A program made the translations under genes and the position numbers. The notes under the pieces are model-generated. The model searched no databases. It saw only the letters and a program-made list of their open reading frames with translations, and had not been told where the DNA came from. A stretch of 64,000 nucleotides of DNA, from contig CM067356.1 in NCBI GenBank assembly GCA_034190875.2, forward strand, positions 22,317,258-22,381,257, in the 5' to 3' direction. This DNA comes from Urechis unicinctus. Taxonomy: Eukaryota; Annelida; Polychaeta; Xenopneusta; Urechidae. The first letter of the stretch is position 1, and each line of letters begins with the position of its first letter. Shown in pieces: positions 26,054 to 40,690 of the stretch.

Positions 26054-26383
26054 CTATTGTAATCCCCTTGAACGCATGCTGCGCTTTGAAGTGGTTTTCT
26101 GGTGCTTGTCATTAACCAAGGTTCCCCGGCTGTTGACGGGTTCATTTGTCTGTGTACCTGTGCACTGATTCAAGTGACGAAACAATGATAATATGTAAGG
26201 CAAAATGTAGACATCAGCACACAGCATCAAAACAGCATCCAGTTTCATTAAACAAGGGATAACACCCAATAGGTTGTACACCAGAGTGCTGGCGATGGCA
26301 CAATGAATGAAGAGTGATAGCACATTTTGTACGAGTGTGTTTTGTGGTGTGCAAGTATAGTACAACTGGAATGGCATTACCAT
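26054..26383 (-). pseudogene. Hydrophobic 109-codon ORF between the two halves (block A)
   Basis: Minus strand, with two adjacent hydrophobic stretches (around LFIHCAIASTLVYNLLGVI and LMLCADVYILPYILSLF) and then a polar tail (TGTQTNEPVN). Block B keeps it open at 51740-52123 with a longer N-terminus and a different C-terminus. I count about 13 amino-acid and 6 silent differences between A and B over the shared part, close to neutral. It may be a membrane exon of the same decayed element. The family is not recognised. Confidence 0.35.
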
Positions 26384-26449
26384 TGCTCATTAGAGCGTTG
26401 GTATTCGTCCCTTGTGGATGATTAGTGGTGCAAATTGACTGTGCTACAC

Positions 26450-27060
26450 TAACAGGGAGGATAACATTGGATGCCGCTATTCATAGGTATGATAGTGGTA
26501 CAATAATAACGCTGCAGCATTGTTTATGGTCTGTAAATGCGTGTTAACAATTATCTACATAACGTGAAGGCCTATGGTCCACCACCGCTTCAGGATATCG
26601 TGTCTAATGATACGCGGTGGTTGATTGCTGTCTTACCTCATGACTATAACACCATTATTTGCGGGCAGCGGTTTTGTCCTTGGTGAGCATGCGTACATTT
26701 GTTCTGCTACGAGCTATTCACACTTTAGCGTATTCACGACGACTGCAGTCTTCTCGGTGCGTTAACAACCGCATCACTTTAGTCCACTGTTATAAAGGTT
26801 TCATGACGGCAAGTCATCTTCCGTCTGTAACATGCTCTAATATCACCGTATAGTGTAGGTTGCAATCACTTACAGCATTACGGAACCATATGAACAAGTT
26901 AAGCAAACATCAAATTTGCAGTGCATTGTTCTACCTAGTCGACATCGAAATCAGAAATCGCAAAGAAACAAAACCCGAATGATTTGTCTTCAATCAAAGA
27001 GTTTCCTTAAACGACTGCACGGGTGAAGTGATCACATTTGTACGCATAATATAAGTAATT
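26450..27060 (-). pseudogene. Decayed protein-coding element, upstream half (block A)
   Basis: Diverged paralogue of 24870-25590 on the same strand. Matching marks in order are: YKCDH / GNSLIEDKSFGFCFF near 27050-26960, the GATGCGGTTGTTA block near 26765-26779, and the TATGTAGATAAT...CAGACCATAAACA block near 26525-26565. It has more stops and frameshifts than the downstream half. Its block B equivalent is about 52260-52680. Confidence 0.4.
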
Positions 27061-27600
27061 GCTAATTCTGCAAATAATGGAATGGTTGGTTAACTAATAT
27101 TGAGCAGAGTATTTTCGACCATTCTGACGCGCTTACTATCCATGAATATCTTTGGTCGGTGCAAATATAGGGATGAAACAACCCTGCACTTCAAATTTAA
27201 TATAACTGACCAAAGAACAAAGAAGAGAACATGTCAGCGATAATACACCGAGTCATCTCTTGAGAATGGCAGCATTTCTCGGCATCACATCAACCTTGCC
27301 GACAACTCAACATGGAATTCTCAGGAAAATACAGAAGATAAAGCGCGACACAGAGTGACATAATAATCATATTAACGCAATTCTCAAATTTCATGTCTAT
27401 TTATTTGCCAGCAGACATGGTTGTTTTATATGCAATGTATTTGAAACGTATTTTCAGGAGTAAAATTGCACATGCGGCACTCAGCAGTGCCTGTACTAAA
27501 CAGTAAAGATATATATCGTACAGTCAAAATTACATCATGATAAAAAGAAGCTTCAGTTCGTACTCCATTTTCCGGGCAAAGATTTACAGCATGTTCTACT
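27061..27600. other. Unmatched stretch, nothing seen
   Basis: AT-rich, no ORF of note, no repeat within the window. Confidence 0.5.
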
Positions 27601-27624
27601 GAACATATCTGCTCGTTTGATTAA

Positions 27625-28320
27625 CGTGTAGTCTGCGTCCCAGACTCCAGGGGTTCCGCTACGCTTCTTGCCCTAGAGTCTACGAAAAGACAAGGTCTTA
27701 AACCGGCGCGTCCGAATATTCATTAGACACTTTCGTTAATCTTCGTGACCAATCAACGCCAAGTTTGTGACCCGGATTGACCTTAATTGCGCGTGTCTGG
27801 CGTAATACGCACTCTCGGTTCTATGTGACGTCATGGACATTGTTGTGGTCTGCGTCCAATGAGAACACATTGAATGTCTTCTGGAATTATGGAGCGTCTC
27901 AAAAGTTCAAATTGACACCACAACAAGCGCTTTAATCGCTTAGCTGCACGATAGTATGTTTACGTAATAGTCAGTTAAAAAGAACCAGTTGTGTTTCTGC
28001 TTCTCTCGCCGACTGTGTGATTAACGGTGCCACTCAGCGTGAAACAACAAATCGGAGTGTTGTAGAATGTGTGCCCGGCTCATAAAAATCACTCGTCCGG
28101 ATGGATAAGTTCTTCGGAACTTGTAGAACTAACCAATTAGAGACAACGACTCAAAAGTACCCGAGAGTGACTGAGAGACACGGCTTGTGATTGGAGCATC
28201 CCAAATCTGGGATGCCTGTCCAGTTCAAGACATTAAGGCCTTCTAGACCTGAAGGCGAGACTATTGAATATCAGTAACATGTAAACAGCGCCCGCAGCCA
28301 TCAGACTAAGTGACCTTGAC
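27625..28320. promoter_or_regulatory. GC-richer island with CRE, CCAAT boxes and hairpins
   Basis: Stands out from the AT-rich flanks. It contains a perfect CRE (TGACGTCA, about 27827-27834), several CCAAT/ATTGG boxes (near 27750, 27858, 28132 and 28190), an 11-bp hairpin (27642-27652 with 27671-27681, one mismatch), and a perfect 8-bp hairpin with a 4-base loop (28196-28215). It may be a promoter of an untraced gene or a non-autonomous mobile element. No terminal repeats were found. Confidence 0.3.
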
Positions 28321-28917
28321 TAATCAACGTGGCCAGTTAAACTCTTTGCAAATCAATATATGTGATGTATATAATTAGGAATTATTTGATAAACGTTTTG
28401 CAAGATGCAGAGAACTTTATCAAACTACGCAACAGTAGTAAGTTTATATGTAGCCCTTTTCAACGTCACTTAGCCAGCGGCAATGTTATCCTGTAGTTTC
28501 TCTTCTCATTAGACATCATAGCTTCTTTGTCATATACATAGCTAGTTTCCTCGATATCACGACATTCTGTAACTTGTCTGTGGTCTTAATATGTAAATAA
28601 CGACGCAGCCAAAAAAGCGATGAAAGCGATCTTAGCACGATTGCAATCACTTTCTAAAACGCGTAGATATGAACCCAATTTCTAGAGAAGATTTGAAATT
28701 AAGTTTTATAAATAAATTTTGCAGGAATTTTGGCACGTGATATGACTACAATCCGTGGAGCTGTAAAATGGAGAGCAGCTATTGAATGAATGATCTTGTA
28801 AGACGTGTTTTGACTAGTTTTCACTGGCCAAAAGTCTCTCAATAGTCCAATTATACAATGCGATGGAGAAACAGTACCATTGGCAAGGCAACCAAGCTTT
28901 TATGGTTATGGTCCTGC
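28321..28917. other. Unmatched stretch, nothing seen
   Basis: AT-rich, no supported ORF. Confidence 0.5.
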
Positions 28918-28964
28918 TGGATAGATATATATATATATATATATATAGATAGATATATAGAGAT

Positions 28965-29007
<43 letters not shown>

Positions 29008-29032
29008 TATATATATAGATATATATATATAT

Positions 29033-29078
<46 letters not shown>

Positions 29079-29082
29079 ATAT

Positions 29083-29132
<50 letters not shown>

Positions 29133-29200
29133 ATATATATATATATATATATATCTCTATATATATCTATATATCTCTCTATATATATATATATATATAC
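28918..29200. repeat. Compound (TA)n/(GA)n/(TATC)n microsatellite
   Basis: TA runs interrupted by TAGA, a GA run (about 28970-29004), further TA runs with TATCTC interruptions. The TAGA-rich left half and TATC-rich right half are roughly complementary, so a large cruciform is possible. Confidence 0.95.
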
Positions 29201-30164
29201 CTAGTAGTTAACCACAGCCAACACCTTGAATAATTTAGTCAGCGCCTATTGCATCCTACCGTTCTGCTCTACTCTCTGTTGATTCAGAAAAATCCCATGT
29301 AGTAAATTTGTAACTTAACTGGCAATGAGGTTAAAGATTGCCGGAAATGTTATATTGCATCAAGCATGTAGTCTATTGTTGGCCTATCTATTTCACAACA
29401 GCATTTCATGAATAGGACGCGAAGCACAGGACACTGATGGTTGACTTTGTGCATATCGTACTAATAACCCATTGTATTACCCAATATTGACATCCTACAG
29501 CATCAATTATTCACCCCCTTATCATTACAGCGTTGGCACACCAGGCAATAGACACATTGCGCCCTACAATGAGTGTTATCAAACTTAACAATAGACCAAA
29601 TAAACCAAGCGTTGCGTTTACCTCATATATAATTCACACCTTCATTCGGCAAGTCCACATTGATAATGGTTATTATCTACGCATTACAATTGTATACAAT
29701 ACATAAATTATGCGTCCTTTTCACAATTCATGGAAATCAATCAAGATGATTATGTAACATGCAGTCGATAGGAGGGCAGGTCTGGTTGAAGCTGATGAAG
29801 GTGAAAACGTGATTGGCATTAGCTCTACTCTCTCGCAGGGCGGAGTTAGAACAGGTCAGTAGTCTGCGATGCATGGTAACTACAAAGAATTTGGCACTTA
29901 GTAAACACAGAGGCAACGGAACAATGTGCGAGTGCCTGGATTGCTAGATTGCTGGATCATTTGCCTGTTCGTGCTTTGTATCGCAAACCATCCGGATGAG
30001 AGGATGCATTGCGTCGTTGAACCGCTCCTTTTATGGCATTAAAGAATATGTTGCCTATGCAAGAATATAGTATCCACGAGATACATCAAGTGGAGGACAT
30101 ATCCTACTCATGTTCGGCCTGCAGCCTCTACTCCACTTTTGAAACATTTGTTCATATTCTAGCC
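29201..30164. other. Unmatched stretch, nothing recognised
   Basis: No supported gene. The ORFs at 30033-30240 overlap the SINE-like element and are judged incidental. Confidence 0.5.
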
Positions 30165-30365
30165 AGTTTGCGTAGCTTACTGGTGAACTGCATCGCCCTT
30201 CGACCCACAGGTTGTAGGTTCGATACCAAGGTGTGAACACCTGACTTGCTCACCGTGACTCGGATGAACGCATTCCCATCTCTAAAAGGGTATGCACCCG
30301 TCCGGGAAGCTTAATAGTACCGTGCTGTCCTCGCGTCGTTGGTCATGCATAGATAATGGACTATA
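30165..30365 (+). mobile_element. tRNA-derived SINE-like element
   Basis: An A box-like TAGCTTACTGG (30173-30183) and a B box GGTTCGATACC (30217-30227) are spaced as in a tRNA gene. The body between them resembles a tRNA-derived SINE head. The T-stem pairs poorly and no acceptor stem can be closed, so it is not a working tRNA gene. The tail (with GACTCGGATGAACGC) is SINE-like from general knowledge. The 3' end and family are uncertain, and only one copy was seen here. Confidence 0.45.
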
Positions 30366-33288
30366 AGCGTTATCTTATTAACGACTGTCATACTGAATGT
30401 AGTAAATATTGTCCGATTTTGGGTGAGTATTATTGATTGATTAGGAGATGATTTATTGAAATGAATGACAAACATATTGTTTATCTACCTCGCGGTGTGT
30501 ACCCAAATAGATTATACAGCATAATATGCGAGGATTGTGATGTTGTTATTGTGACTATCATTCGATTCATGATAAGGTAAAGCCCGCTGCTAACTACCCT
30601 GACTGTCTACATTGTTCCATATTAATCGTTGTTAACTCAGTCAAAGATGATGTATTACCAGTTGGATATTCAATATTAAACTACGGTCTGTGCCATTTGA
30701 ATGCGCAAGTCACATTGCCAAATGTCTTCGCACTAACCTGATGTGTCACAAGTGGTATCGCACATATGTTGCCTTATACTTTGTATAATAGTATGATTCT
30801 TGGTTCTATCTATTAGGTATTAGTTGCTTTACCTTGAATGGGCCCTAATAATGAACGAGCGGTTTATATTTCCAGCGTGAATTTTAATTATTTTATGTAT
30901 AATGGCTCGATTATAAATAGTTATAGAATATCAATGAATGTGAACAAACATAAAATGACTAAAATGTAGAAGCACTTATCTTGGACATAGCAATGAAAAT
31001 ATCCACTTTGCAATGTACCTATTCTTCTGCATATCTGCATTTGTTTCAGACAGCCTGGTTCGTTTAAAAAAGCATAGCAGGGTAAAAAATCTACGAAACA
31101 GTTACGTAGGAAATAACTAATCAGGTACAGCTGATAGACAACGACGTGACGTGTAATTAATACAGAGTAACTAAAGCTTAATGACGGCTTGGTTCACTTT
31201 ACTAAGAAGACTTCCATACTACAAAGGCAAGATGATTGGAGTTCTGCAGTTGACCCTAATCGATGAAGCTTAACACACCATGAACTTGCAATAATATTTC
31301 TTCCCAGAGTATCCTGTTCTCATTGTGTATCTTAGCATATAAAGCGCACCAGCAGACATTTGTGTCCTCAAAGTCATGTCACTCCCTGAAGGAAAACATC
31401 TGTCTGCTTGATGAAATAGCCGTTTCGTGTGATGCACAAAATGGAGAGAAAGGACTACACAACAGAAGCTATGGGTACCTGAATATAAACTCGTCTCAAA
31501 CATTCCTTTTGATGCGTCTTCCCGTCATGTGGATGTATACACCCCATATTTTGAACCATGCACCACCATACATACAAATATATCGATAACTTATCGACCA
31601 AATGGCGTTACTACTTTATCCTGACTATAACGATGGCAGCATACCATGGTTTTTCTATTGTCTGATGATTCTTACTTCCATAATTTGAAAAATACATGAT
31701 CTTACAATCAAAAGCACGAAGAGAGAATAATCAGCCGACTCTTAAACTGCTATTACGTTACGTTACGTAGCGTTGAAGTTTGCATAATGGAATCGTAAAA
31801 TAATTCAATAATTTCTGCTATTGGCATTGCAATATACCGGTATTGCATGTATTTCTTTCTTATTTAGAATAGTCTACAGAACCTACAAAGCTACTTGGAA
31901 TGTGAAATATACCATATTGAACAATAAGATGACCTACAAAACCTATTGACATTGCTAGGTGGAGACCTGAACACGCTACTTCACATTGTATGTCGCAGAA
32001 TCGGATTGAATATAAGCCATACGAAAACAGTAATGCGTAAAAGCAGCTACCAAAACACACAATGAGTTCTTCCTCTTGGACGATCCAAAAATAGCAGACA
32101 TTGGAAATTTTCCAGCAATACCTGTTCATTTGTGCGAAAGTTTAAGCAGTGTCTGAAATGTTGGGCGGTGAGGTAAGGGATGTAGATTGGTTGTGGTGCG
32201 TTTATTTTGGGCTGTAGCGAAAGTAATGACATTCTAGCACAAAAGGAAAACAATTATTGCCTCATTACACGGCAATACGTTTACTAGCTATTTTGACAGC
32301 AAACGATTACACACGTGTTTCTAATTTACTGCAGTAAACATATCACGACAATTTGTTTTAATCCACAACTTGCCATCTGGCTGGATTAAGGGCGTTAGCT
32401 AAACCATACTTATTGATCAGTGGTGTAGTGCAGTTCCCCTTCGGAATAAAGTTAGATGCATCCATTAACAATTTGCATTCTTTACCTGAATCTAATGGAT
32501 GATTGGGGAGCCGTTTATTGTACAATGGCTAACTTATTCACTACTAGAGATGTTCCTAGTATAATAACTTTCTCCAGCGCCGTTGACATAATCACATTTC
32601 AAGCGCCTCCATTATTTGGTTTAAGGTAGTCTCTTGAGACTAGAATAACGAACAAAAGAAGAAGCAATGAGATTAAGCGAGTACGAGTGCCTATGATGCA
32701 ATGGCCACGAAGCGGTGGAAACCATCCTATCATTAGTCATATATCTCCCCCGAATACCTAAGCATTATGTTTGACGAGCGCAAAAGAAATGTGCAACAAC
32801 ACGGTCCTGTTAATCCCTTCACGTTTTAATTTCATTTGCTCATATCATTTACATTGAAGTGTTACATGACATAAACGAAATACTTCTAGACATCTACCAA
32901 TTGATGCTATAACAAGGATAACGGTTCGTTCTTATTCTTTCGAAAAACCGATTTGGAGCGACGTGACAGTTTATAAATGACGTCCATACTACAATGCTCT
33001 TTCATTTCATAATCAAATTACACAAAATAAGCATTGTCCAGGTTCAACATTCATCTCCAACACAATTACTGTACAGCCCTATTTGTCATATAGCAGTCCC
33101 TCCATGATAATGCGATATTATTCCAAAGCAGTGTATACTTCTATCACCTCTGTTATCTTTTTTTCTTCAGAAAGTGTTTGATAAGTCGAGGGGTTTGAGA
33201 ACATTAAAAACACAAAGTGTACGGTCCAACCAAAATCACTGTAGGATGTGACATGGTGAGTCTGGAGGTTTTTCTAGTCAGCATCTCT
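30366..33288. other. Block-A-only stretch, no supported gene
   Basis: Long AT-rich sequence missing from block B. The plus ORF at 31323-31589 (88 codons) starts near a good acceptor (TTCTCATTGTGTATCTTAG at about 31332-31350) but has no clear donor or family motif. A short (TTACG)3 run lies near 31754-31768. A 25-base piece near 32665-32690 reappears inside block B at about 52731-52757. Confidence 0.4.
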
Positions 33289-35819
33289 ATGGCACGTCTG
33301 GTAGTTGTCTACTTTGGCAACAAAACTCCTGGTGCCTGTATAGCAACGTGTCTTTCAACGCTGTGATTGATCTGATTCATGACAGTAATATTGACGTACA
33401 TGTGTCAAATTTTACAAATAAATCTCGTCTCCATTCATTCAATAATGATGGCATATATAATGATGACGCCACGGAGTGCTTGACTGCACTTCAATTTGTT
33501 ACCAACTTAGAATTAAAATAAATTATCTCTCAATTTCTGTAGATTGTTATCGGCTGATGTCAGTGAATTTAGCAATAGCTAATTAACTGCATTGAAGACA
33601 GTAGCCCTTTTGCATGGCCATAATTTATCGACATTCGCTTTTCTTATTTTCATATGCAAAATGCTTTGGTTCATGATATGTGTCAGCGTCCTCGTATGTG
33701 TCATGTCATAATGCGAAGGTCAGTGAAATGAGTTGATATTACATTACTAGGGGACAAATATGTTGGCCTCTTCATCGATAAATGAGATTATTGTTTGCCT
33801 TGGTCTGCAGCTAGGATAATGTGTGTTTGTGCTAGTAAAAGCCCCATATAAGACGCGTTCAAGATCGGATGTTGATCTTATACTGTATACGATTCTAATT
33901 TCATGAACACTATATTAAGCAATTCATCTTGTCAAAGCATAACGTGGAGTTACTAACCATTGTTCAGTACTATCATCGATGCATATGGATCACCATGACA
34001 CATTACTCGGACCAGTGTGGGCACACAGAAGATATGCACCCATATACTATACTTCGATCTTACGAAAGGGGACAACGGTTTTCAAGCTTGTTCACAATAA
34101 TAACCGTTTAATTTGATCGATGTCCAGTCTCGGGAAGTCACACGGTTTTCTCCACATAGCTGCATGTCTCTGTCCAGACAATAAAGCAATGCAATGCGGA
34201 TCGGGTATTGAACGCGATGTTTGAGTAGTTGATGTGAGCTGAAAACATGGAATGGGAATGTGCAAATGATTCAGCATGCTTTCTAACGAATCTTAAAAGT
34301 GCGCACATTTAGTTTCATGTACACATGGGAATTTCAATCATGAGCAAACATTATCTATTGATCAGTTTTAGTGCATATTTTACCGATGAATCATTGCATA
34401 ATTTATGTAGCAGCATCAATTTAGTTGTGACTAAAACGACCATTGTTAGTTTGGTATTCTAAAGTCCTTAATAATATTTTCTGGAGATGTGTTTTACCCT
34501 TAACATCATGAATTCCATCTCATGTTTGTCATACAGATCGTATATCATCCTGTGACAAAGACCAGAGCTACAAATTGGGATCCTGGTTTGTCTGTTATAT
34601 ACCCACCCATACACCTACTCGTTGGAGATCACAACTGTAACATAAAAATGCCTCACAATTGACCAAAGCAGTTAAACCCCTTTTAGCGACAACTATTTTG
34701 TAATCGTTCTTCAATGTTAAATGGTTAGGCAATGTTAAATGGTGTCATTTCTTGAAAGCAGTCCTGTCTGTTTGACATTAGACAACAAACGTGTTTATTC
34801 ATCTCTTGGTCAGTCGGCAACTTTACATTGCCAATGTTGCGTCCGGTTTTGCTCAGTGATGTATCACAAATCTAACCTCGGCAACTTTCTGTGTTTATTA
34901 GGATGAGCCATAATTATAAACTATGAATTGATGACCAATGTTAGTGCTCGGTAGATATCATTGTAAACTGATATTCCATGATTTGTGATGCAGATACAAA
35001 GTAACACCAGGCTAAATGAAATGTTCATATTTGGGGACAATTAAACGTCACTGATTGTTTGCTACTTTATTTATTCACAGCCCGGCGTTTTAGAGACATT
35101 ATACTTCCATAACTATACACTGACACATCGAGGTACCATGTATCACAGTCGTGGTGGTGTGGCCTTTAAATGATATGCCTACTGGAACTAAAAATGACAC
35201 CGCGGTGGTTCAATCATTCCCCTACTCCCCCCCTTTGGCGACGCCCCTGCCTGCTCCAGTAAATATCTGTTGCATTTAGAAACAATACACTTAACACATG
35301 GCAAAGACAAATGCGGAATAATTGAAAATGGATGCGTGTATAATTCACGAATGCATGCAACACCAATCAAGTAAAACAAACATAAAACGCTGGTTAGACA
35401 ATAACCTGGAGGGCTCGCTATCAATAATTGAGGGATTTAATCGCATGGCTACTTGGGATGATGCCCTTTCTGCGCCGTAAATCCACGGGCCAATTTTACG
35501 GACCACTGTAGCTATATGGTGGGTGTCACACGAGACACAGCAGACAGACTAATTATAAAACCTCCAAAGGTGCATCAAGGTGGTGTAAATGGTGTGTTAA
35601 TGCGAATTTGCGCCTATTATTCTATCCACGCGTATCCTGTATGACCATCTCCACGTCAACACCTGTTTTCCCGGAAGCATATGCCTTCATAACAGGACAC
35701 GCGTTTTTCTCACACCTTTAATCGGACACAATGTATTCTTCTGGTAACTATCGAATTTGATAGCCACGAACCCGAACGGCAAAGCGAATGAAGGACTGTC
35801 ATAAATACGTTGCTACAGA
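33289..35819. other. End of block A and unmatched stretch up to gene unit 3
   Basis: 33289-33620 pairs with 52697-52960; the rest is unmatched. A 16-base unit (AATGTTAAATGGT) is duplicated at about 34712-34742. No supported gene. Confidence 0.5.
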
Positions 35820-37027
35820 TATACCAATAATATTGCGTAATGCGTTATTCTCATAGTACGGTATCATTCACTGAAAGGTGAAGATACGGATCAGACATGA
35901 GTCTGGACGTGCCACCATAGTGATATCGAATAGCCAAGCGTCTGCGTGGGTTATTCCGCCTATGCTGCACACATACAGGCGCTTTGTGTACAGTAACATT
36001 ACTCGGCACCACCTTTGCGTTTTAATGAACACTGCATTTTCCATTATGCTTTTATGTTTTTATTCTTAATGTTAGCGTTCAATGACCCGTACGAGGGTAA
36101 AAATAACAGCTAATTCTATTTAATATAGAAATCGTGCACAACAGATACGTACAACTTTTATTGCCTTCAGGTGGTTACTTTTGACGGTTGTTGTTTTTTA
36201 AATTTCATCTTCGCAGGGCTGAGAAATCTAGTTTCCGGAAATATTCGTACACCTTGAACAAAACTTTGTCTTTGACATTGAAATCTTTTAGAACCAATTA
36301 AATTTGTATTTTAAGGACAAATGTTTCGAGGAATGTTCCTCAAACCCATTGCATCATACCATGTGGATAGTTTGTTGAAGTTTTATAACCTATTGACATT
36401 TCATCTGTAGACCATGCAGTCTTTTTGTACTAGCGAGCTATCGCAATAGGTCTTGAGTACAGGGTGTTGCGTTATACGGTTAGTCTAGGTGCCCACAGGT
36501 TCTCGGTTTTCAATTCCAAGATTTTCCAGCGCCGATCGGTTTTCTGAGCGCCGAGTCGCTATCTATGTATAACAAGGCACAATTGTGTATTGGCGCTCGG
36601 AATCTTGGCATAAGCAACCGAGCGCATGTGGGCTCTAATATAGTATGGCGGCTACCATGTATTTATAGCCAATTGTTGATGACAATTGGTAGGTTACTTA
36701 TGGTAATTTGGCCCTGGCCACCATATTCATCATAAAGTCTAGGGTCTTTTAAATCTTAGAAAACGTAATAATATTCTCACCACAGTTTTAATATTGTGTC
36801 GGTTCCATTAGGTTAGGTTGGTCTGTTGTAAAATACATTGATTTGAAGTGGAATGGGTTGGCGTTCTGTGGTAAGTTAGTCACACGATGGGCTATGTACA
36901 GAGCTCTCTCCTTTTGTGAATGCGGCATACCAGTAACTTATATATGCTTGGTATATGAGGCTAATCGCTGCTTCATCTGTTGCTGCTGCTGCTAAGGGGG
37001 AGGCTGGGGAGAGCCCACGACGATCAG
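35820..37027 (+). other. Leader of gene copy 3, no supported gene
   Basis: Diverged copy of about 1061-2103, with inserted sequence near 36570-36660. Confidence 0.65.
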
Positions 37028-37190
37028 CCAATAAGAAGTGGCTTGCATTGGTAGGCAAAGGGGGCGAGTAGCGGCGGTATAGGTGCGCTTGTTGTGTGAT
37101 ACTGAGCAGCTTTAAAGGCGCATGAAGTAGCAGCCCCCGAACAGATAGCCTGGCGAGGAGATTGTGACTAGGTGTGGCACTGGATGCGCC
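37028..37190 (+). promoter_or_regulatory. Core promoter and 5'UTR of KCNMB-like copy 3
   Basis: CCAAT at 37028-37032, GC box at 37060-37066 and TTTAAA at 37111-37116, spaced as in the intact copies. The promoter is kept although the reading frame is broken. Confidence 0.45.
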
Positions 37191-38327
37191 ATGTCGAAAA
37201 CTACGCTGATAGCCATAGTGTGCAGTGTTGGGTCTCTGGTATCAGGAGTTACTCTTGTGATCCTATTCTTATCGCTATTCACCACGACATCTATAGACAA
37301 TAGACACAAGGTGATGTGTACCATCAAAACATCACTGCCATTACAGGGAGCACTGGAGCTTCGTCACCGCCATGGGGCTTGTCATCGTCCTTCATACAGT
37401 CAGATCCGTCAATCACCCGCTGTCAAATGATCGAATCTGAGGATACAAAAGATGATCATATCACGCCCACGAAGCATCAAACGGGAACAGAACATATTTC
37501 TGGTGGATCGGAGATATGTATCAAGGTATTTGTTGAATACTCCAACCTGACTCCAGTGATCACTGGCGGATATCTCACCTCAGGCAAGACATATAATAAT
37601 AGTGGCAACTCAAATAATGCGGTGAGTGTTATATTGGCCATTACCTAAATGCTTTTTCAAGTGTAATGCGTGGCAGTATTCTGCCGGTCGGAAGCCAAGG
37701 GCCTCTCAGAACTTCTAAAATTGCATGCTGATGATGCAAAAAATATTTAGGGTCAAGTAAGCAGGACTTTTACTGAGTCAAGGGAACTGTTTAAACAGGA
37801 GTTTGAATTTACTTAAAAAGGTTGAACCGCGATTTGAAAAGTAGAGCGCAAAGAAAAGTCGTATTACCTGCCCAAACAATGAGGGAATTAGTTTTAATGT
37901 TGAGAAGCAGACAATGATTAGAGGCTATCCCATGTCCAGCATATTGTTCCTTAAATGGTGTATCGCTGCATATTTTACAATATGCATCCATGCTGAATGG
38001 ATATGTTTTGTGTTGTAGTGTTACTGCCATGGCTGTTTGGCGACTCAGGCGCTACTTCCAGCTAATGTCACATGCGTCACCTCCCCTGCACTTCTAACTG
38101 ACATTTGTGTTGGAGATACACGGACATGTATCGTCCACCAGCCGATGTCTCTTCAAGCAGATTTACCTAAGTGGAAGCTGTTTCACGCCATGTTCTGGCC
38201 AACTGTTCTTTTCATTGCTGGTTTTGTTGGGCTATTCTTCTCTGCTATTGCCTTTACCAAGAAGCGATTGCAATCGCCAAAGCATAGACATAGGGTTATA
38301 CAGAGAGAAGAAAGAGTAATCCTATAG
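37191..38327 (+). pseudogene. KCNMB-like copy 3, frameshifted
   Basis: The exon equivalents are 37191-37621 and 38019-38327, with an unchanged 397-bp intron and splice sites. Exon 1 is one base short: an A is missing from the A-run near 37325, just after the MCTIK codons. Translation would leave frame about residue 46 and stop near 37430. Past the break, the original frame stays open to the donor, and exon 2 is intact. It also has a Cys-to-Trp change at the position of C62 (PPW for PPC). A homopolymer read error could explain the frameshift, but the lost cysteine is independent evidence of decay or change. Confidence 0.7.
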
Positions 38328-40126
<1,799 letters not shown>

Positions 40127-40690
40127 GAGGTGGCTAGATCAATATATCGACCACACTACCATGTCCATATATAGGTGGCTAGATCAATCTACCGACCACA
40201 CTACCATGTCCATATATAGGTGGCTAGATCAATCTACCGACCACACTACCATGTCCATATAAAGGTGGCTAGATCAATATATTGACCACACCACTATGTC
40301 CGTATAAAGGTGGCTAGATCAATATATCGACCACACTACCATGTCCATATAAAGGTGGCTAGATCAATCTTTCGACCACACTACCATGTCCATATATAGG
40401 TGGCTGGATCAATCTATCGACCACACTAGATCCATATAAATCTAGATCAATCTCGACCACACACATGTCCATATAAAGGTGGCTAGATCAATCTTTCGAC
40501 CACACTATCATGTCCATATAAAGGTGGCTAGGTCAATCTATCGACCACACTACATGACTTTATAAAGATGGCTAGATCTATCTACGACCACACTACCATG
40601 TCTATATAAAGTTGACTAGATCGATCTACCGACCACACTACCATGTCCATATAAAGCTGGCTAGATCGATCTACAGACTACTCCTCTGTG
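40127..40690. repeat. 45-bp satellite array (about 12 monomers)
   Basis: The longest array in the window. Several monomers near 40430-40460 are internally shortened (for example ACTAGATCCATATAAATCTAGATC), so the period slips there. Confidence 0.95.

Larger units (their letters stand above)
12986..33620. repeat. Block A, long copy of a segmental duplication (with B and C)
   Basis: Homologous stretches by eye: 12986-16330 with 42490-46760; 18360-22430 with 46770-49420; 24560-26880 with 50270-52700; 33289-33620 with 52697-52960. 12986-14300 also matches 55010-56320 (block C). Stretches missing from B are 16331-18359, about 18715-19290, 21480-21900, 22431-24559 and 26881-33288. Confidence 0.88.

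Noticed and set aside
30173..30235. Functional tRNA gene
   Set aside because: A and B boxes are present, but the T-stem has mismatches and no acceptor stem pairs; a SINE head fits better.
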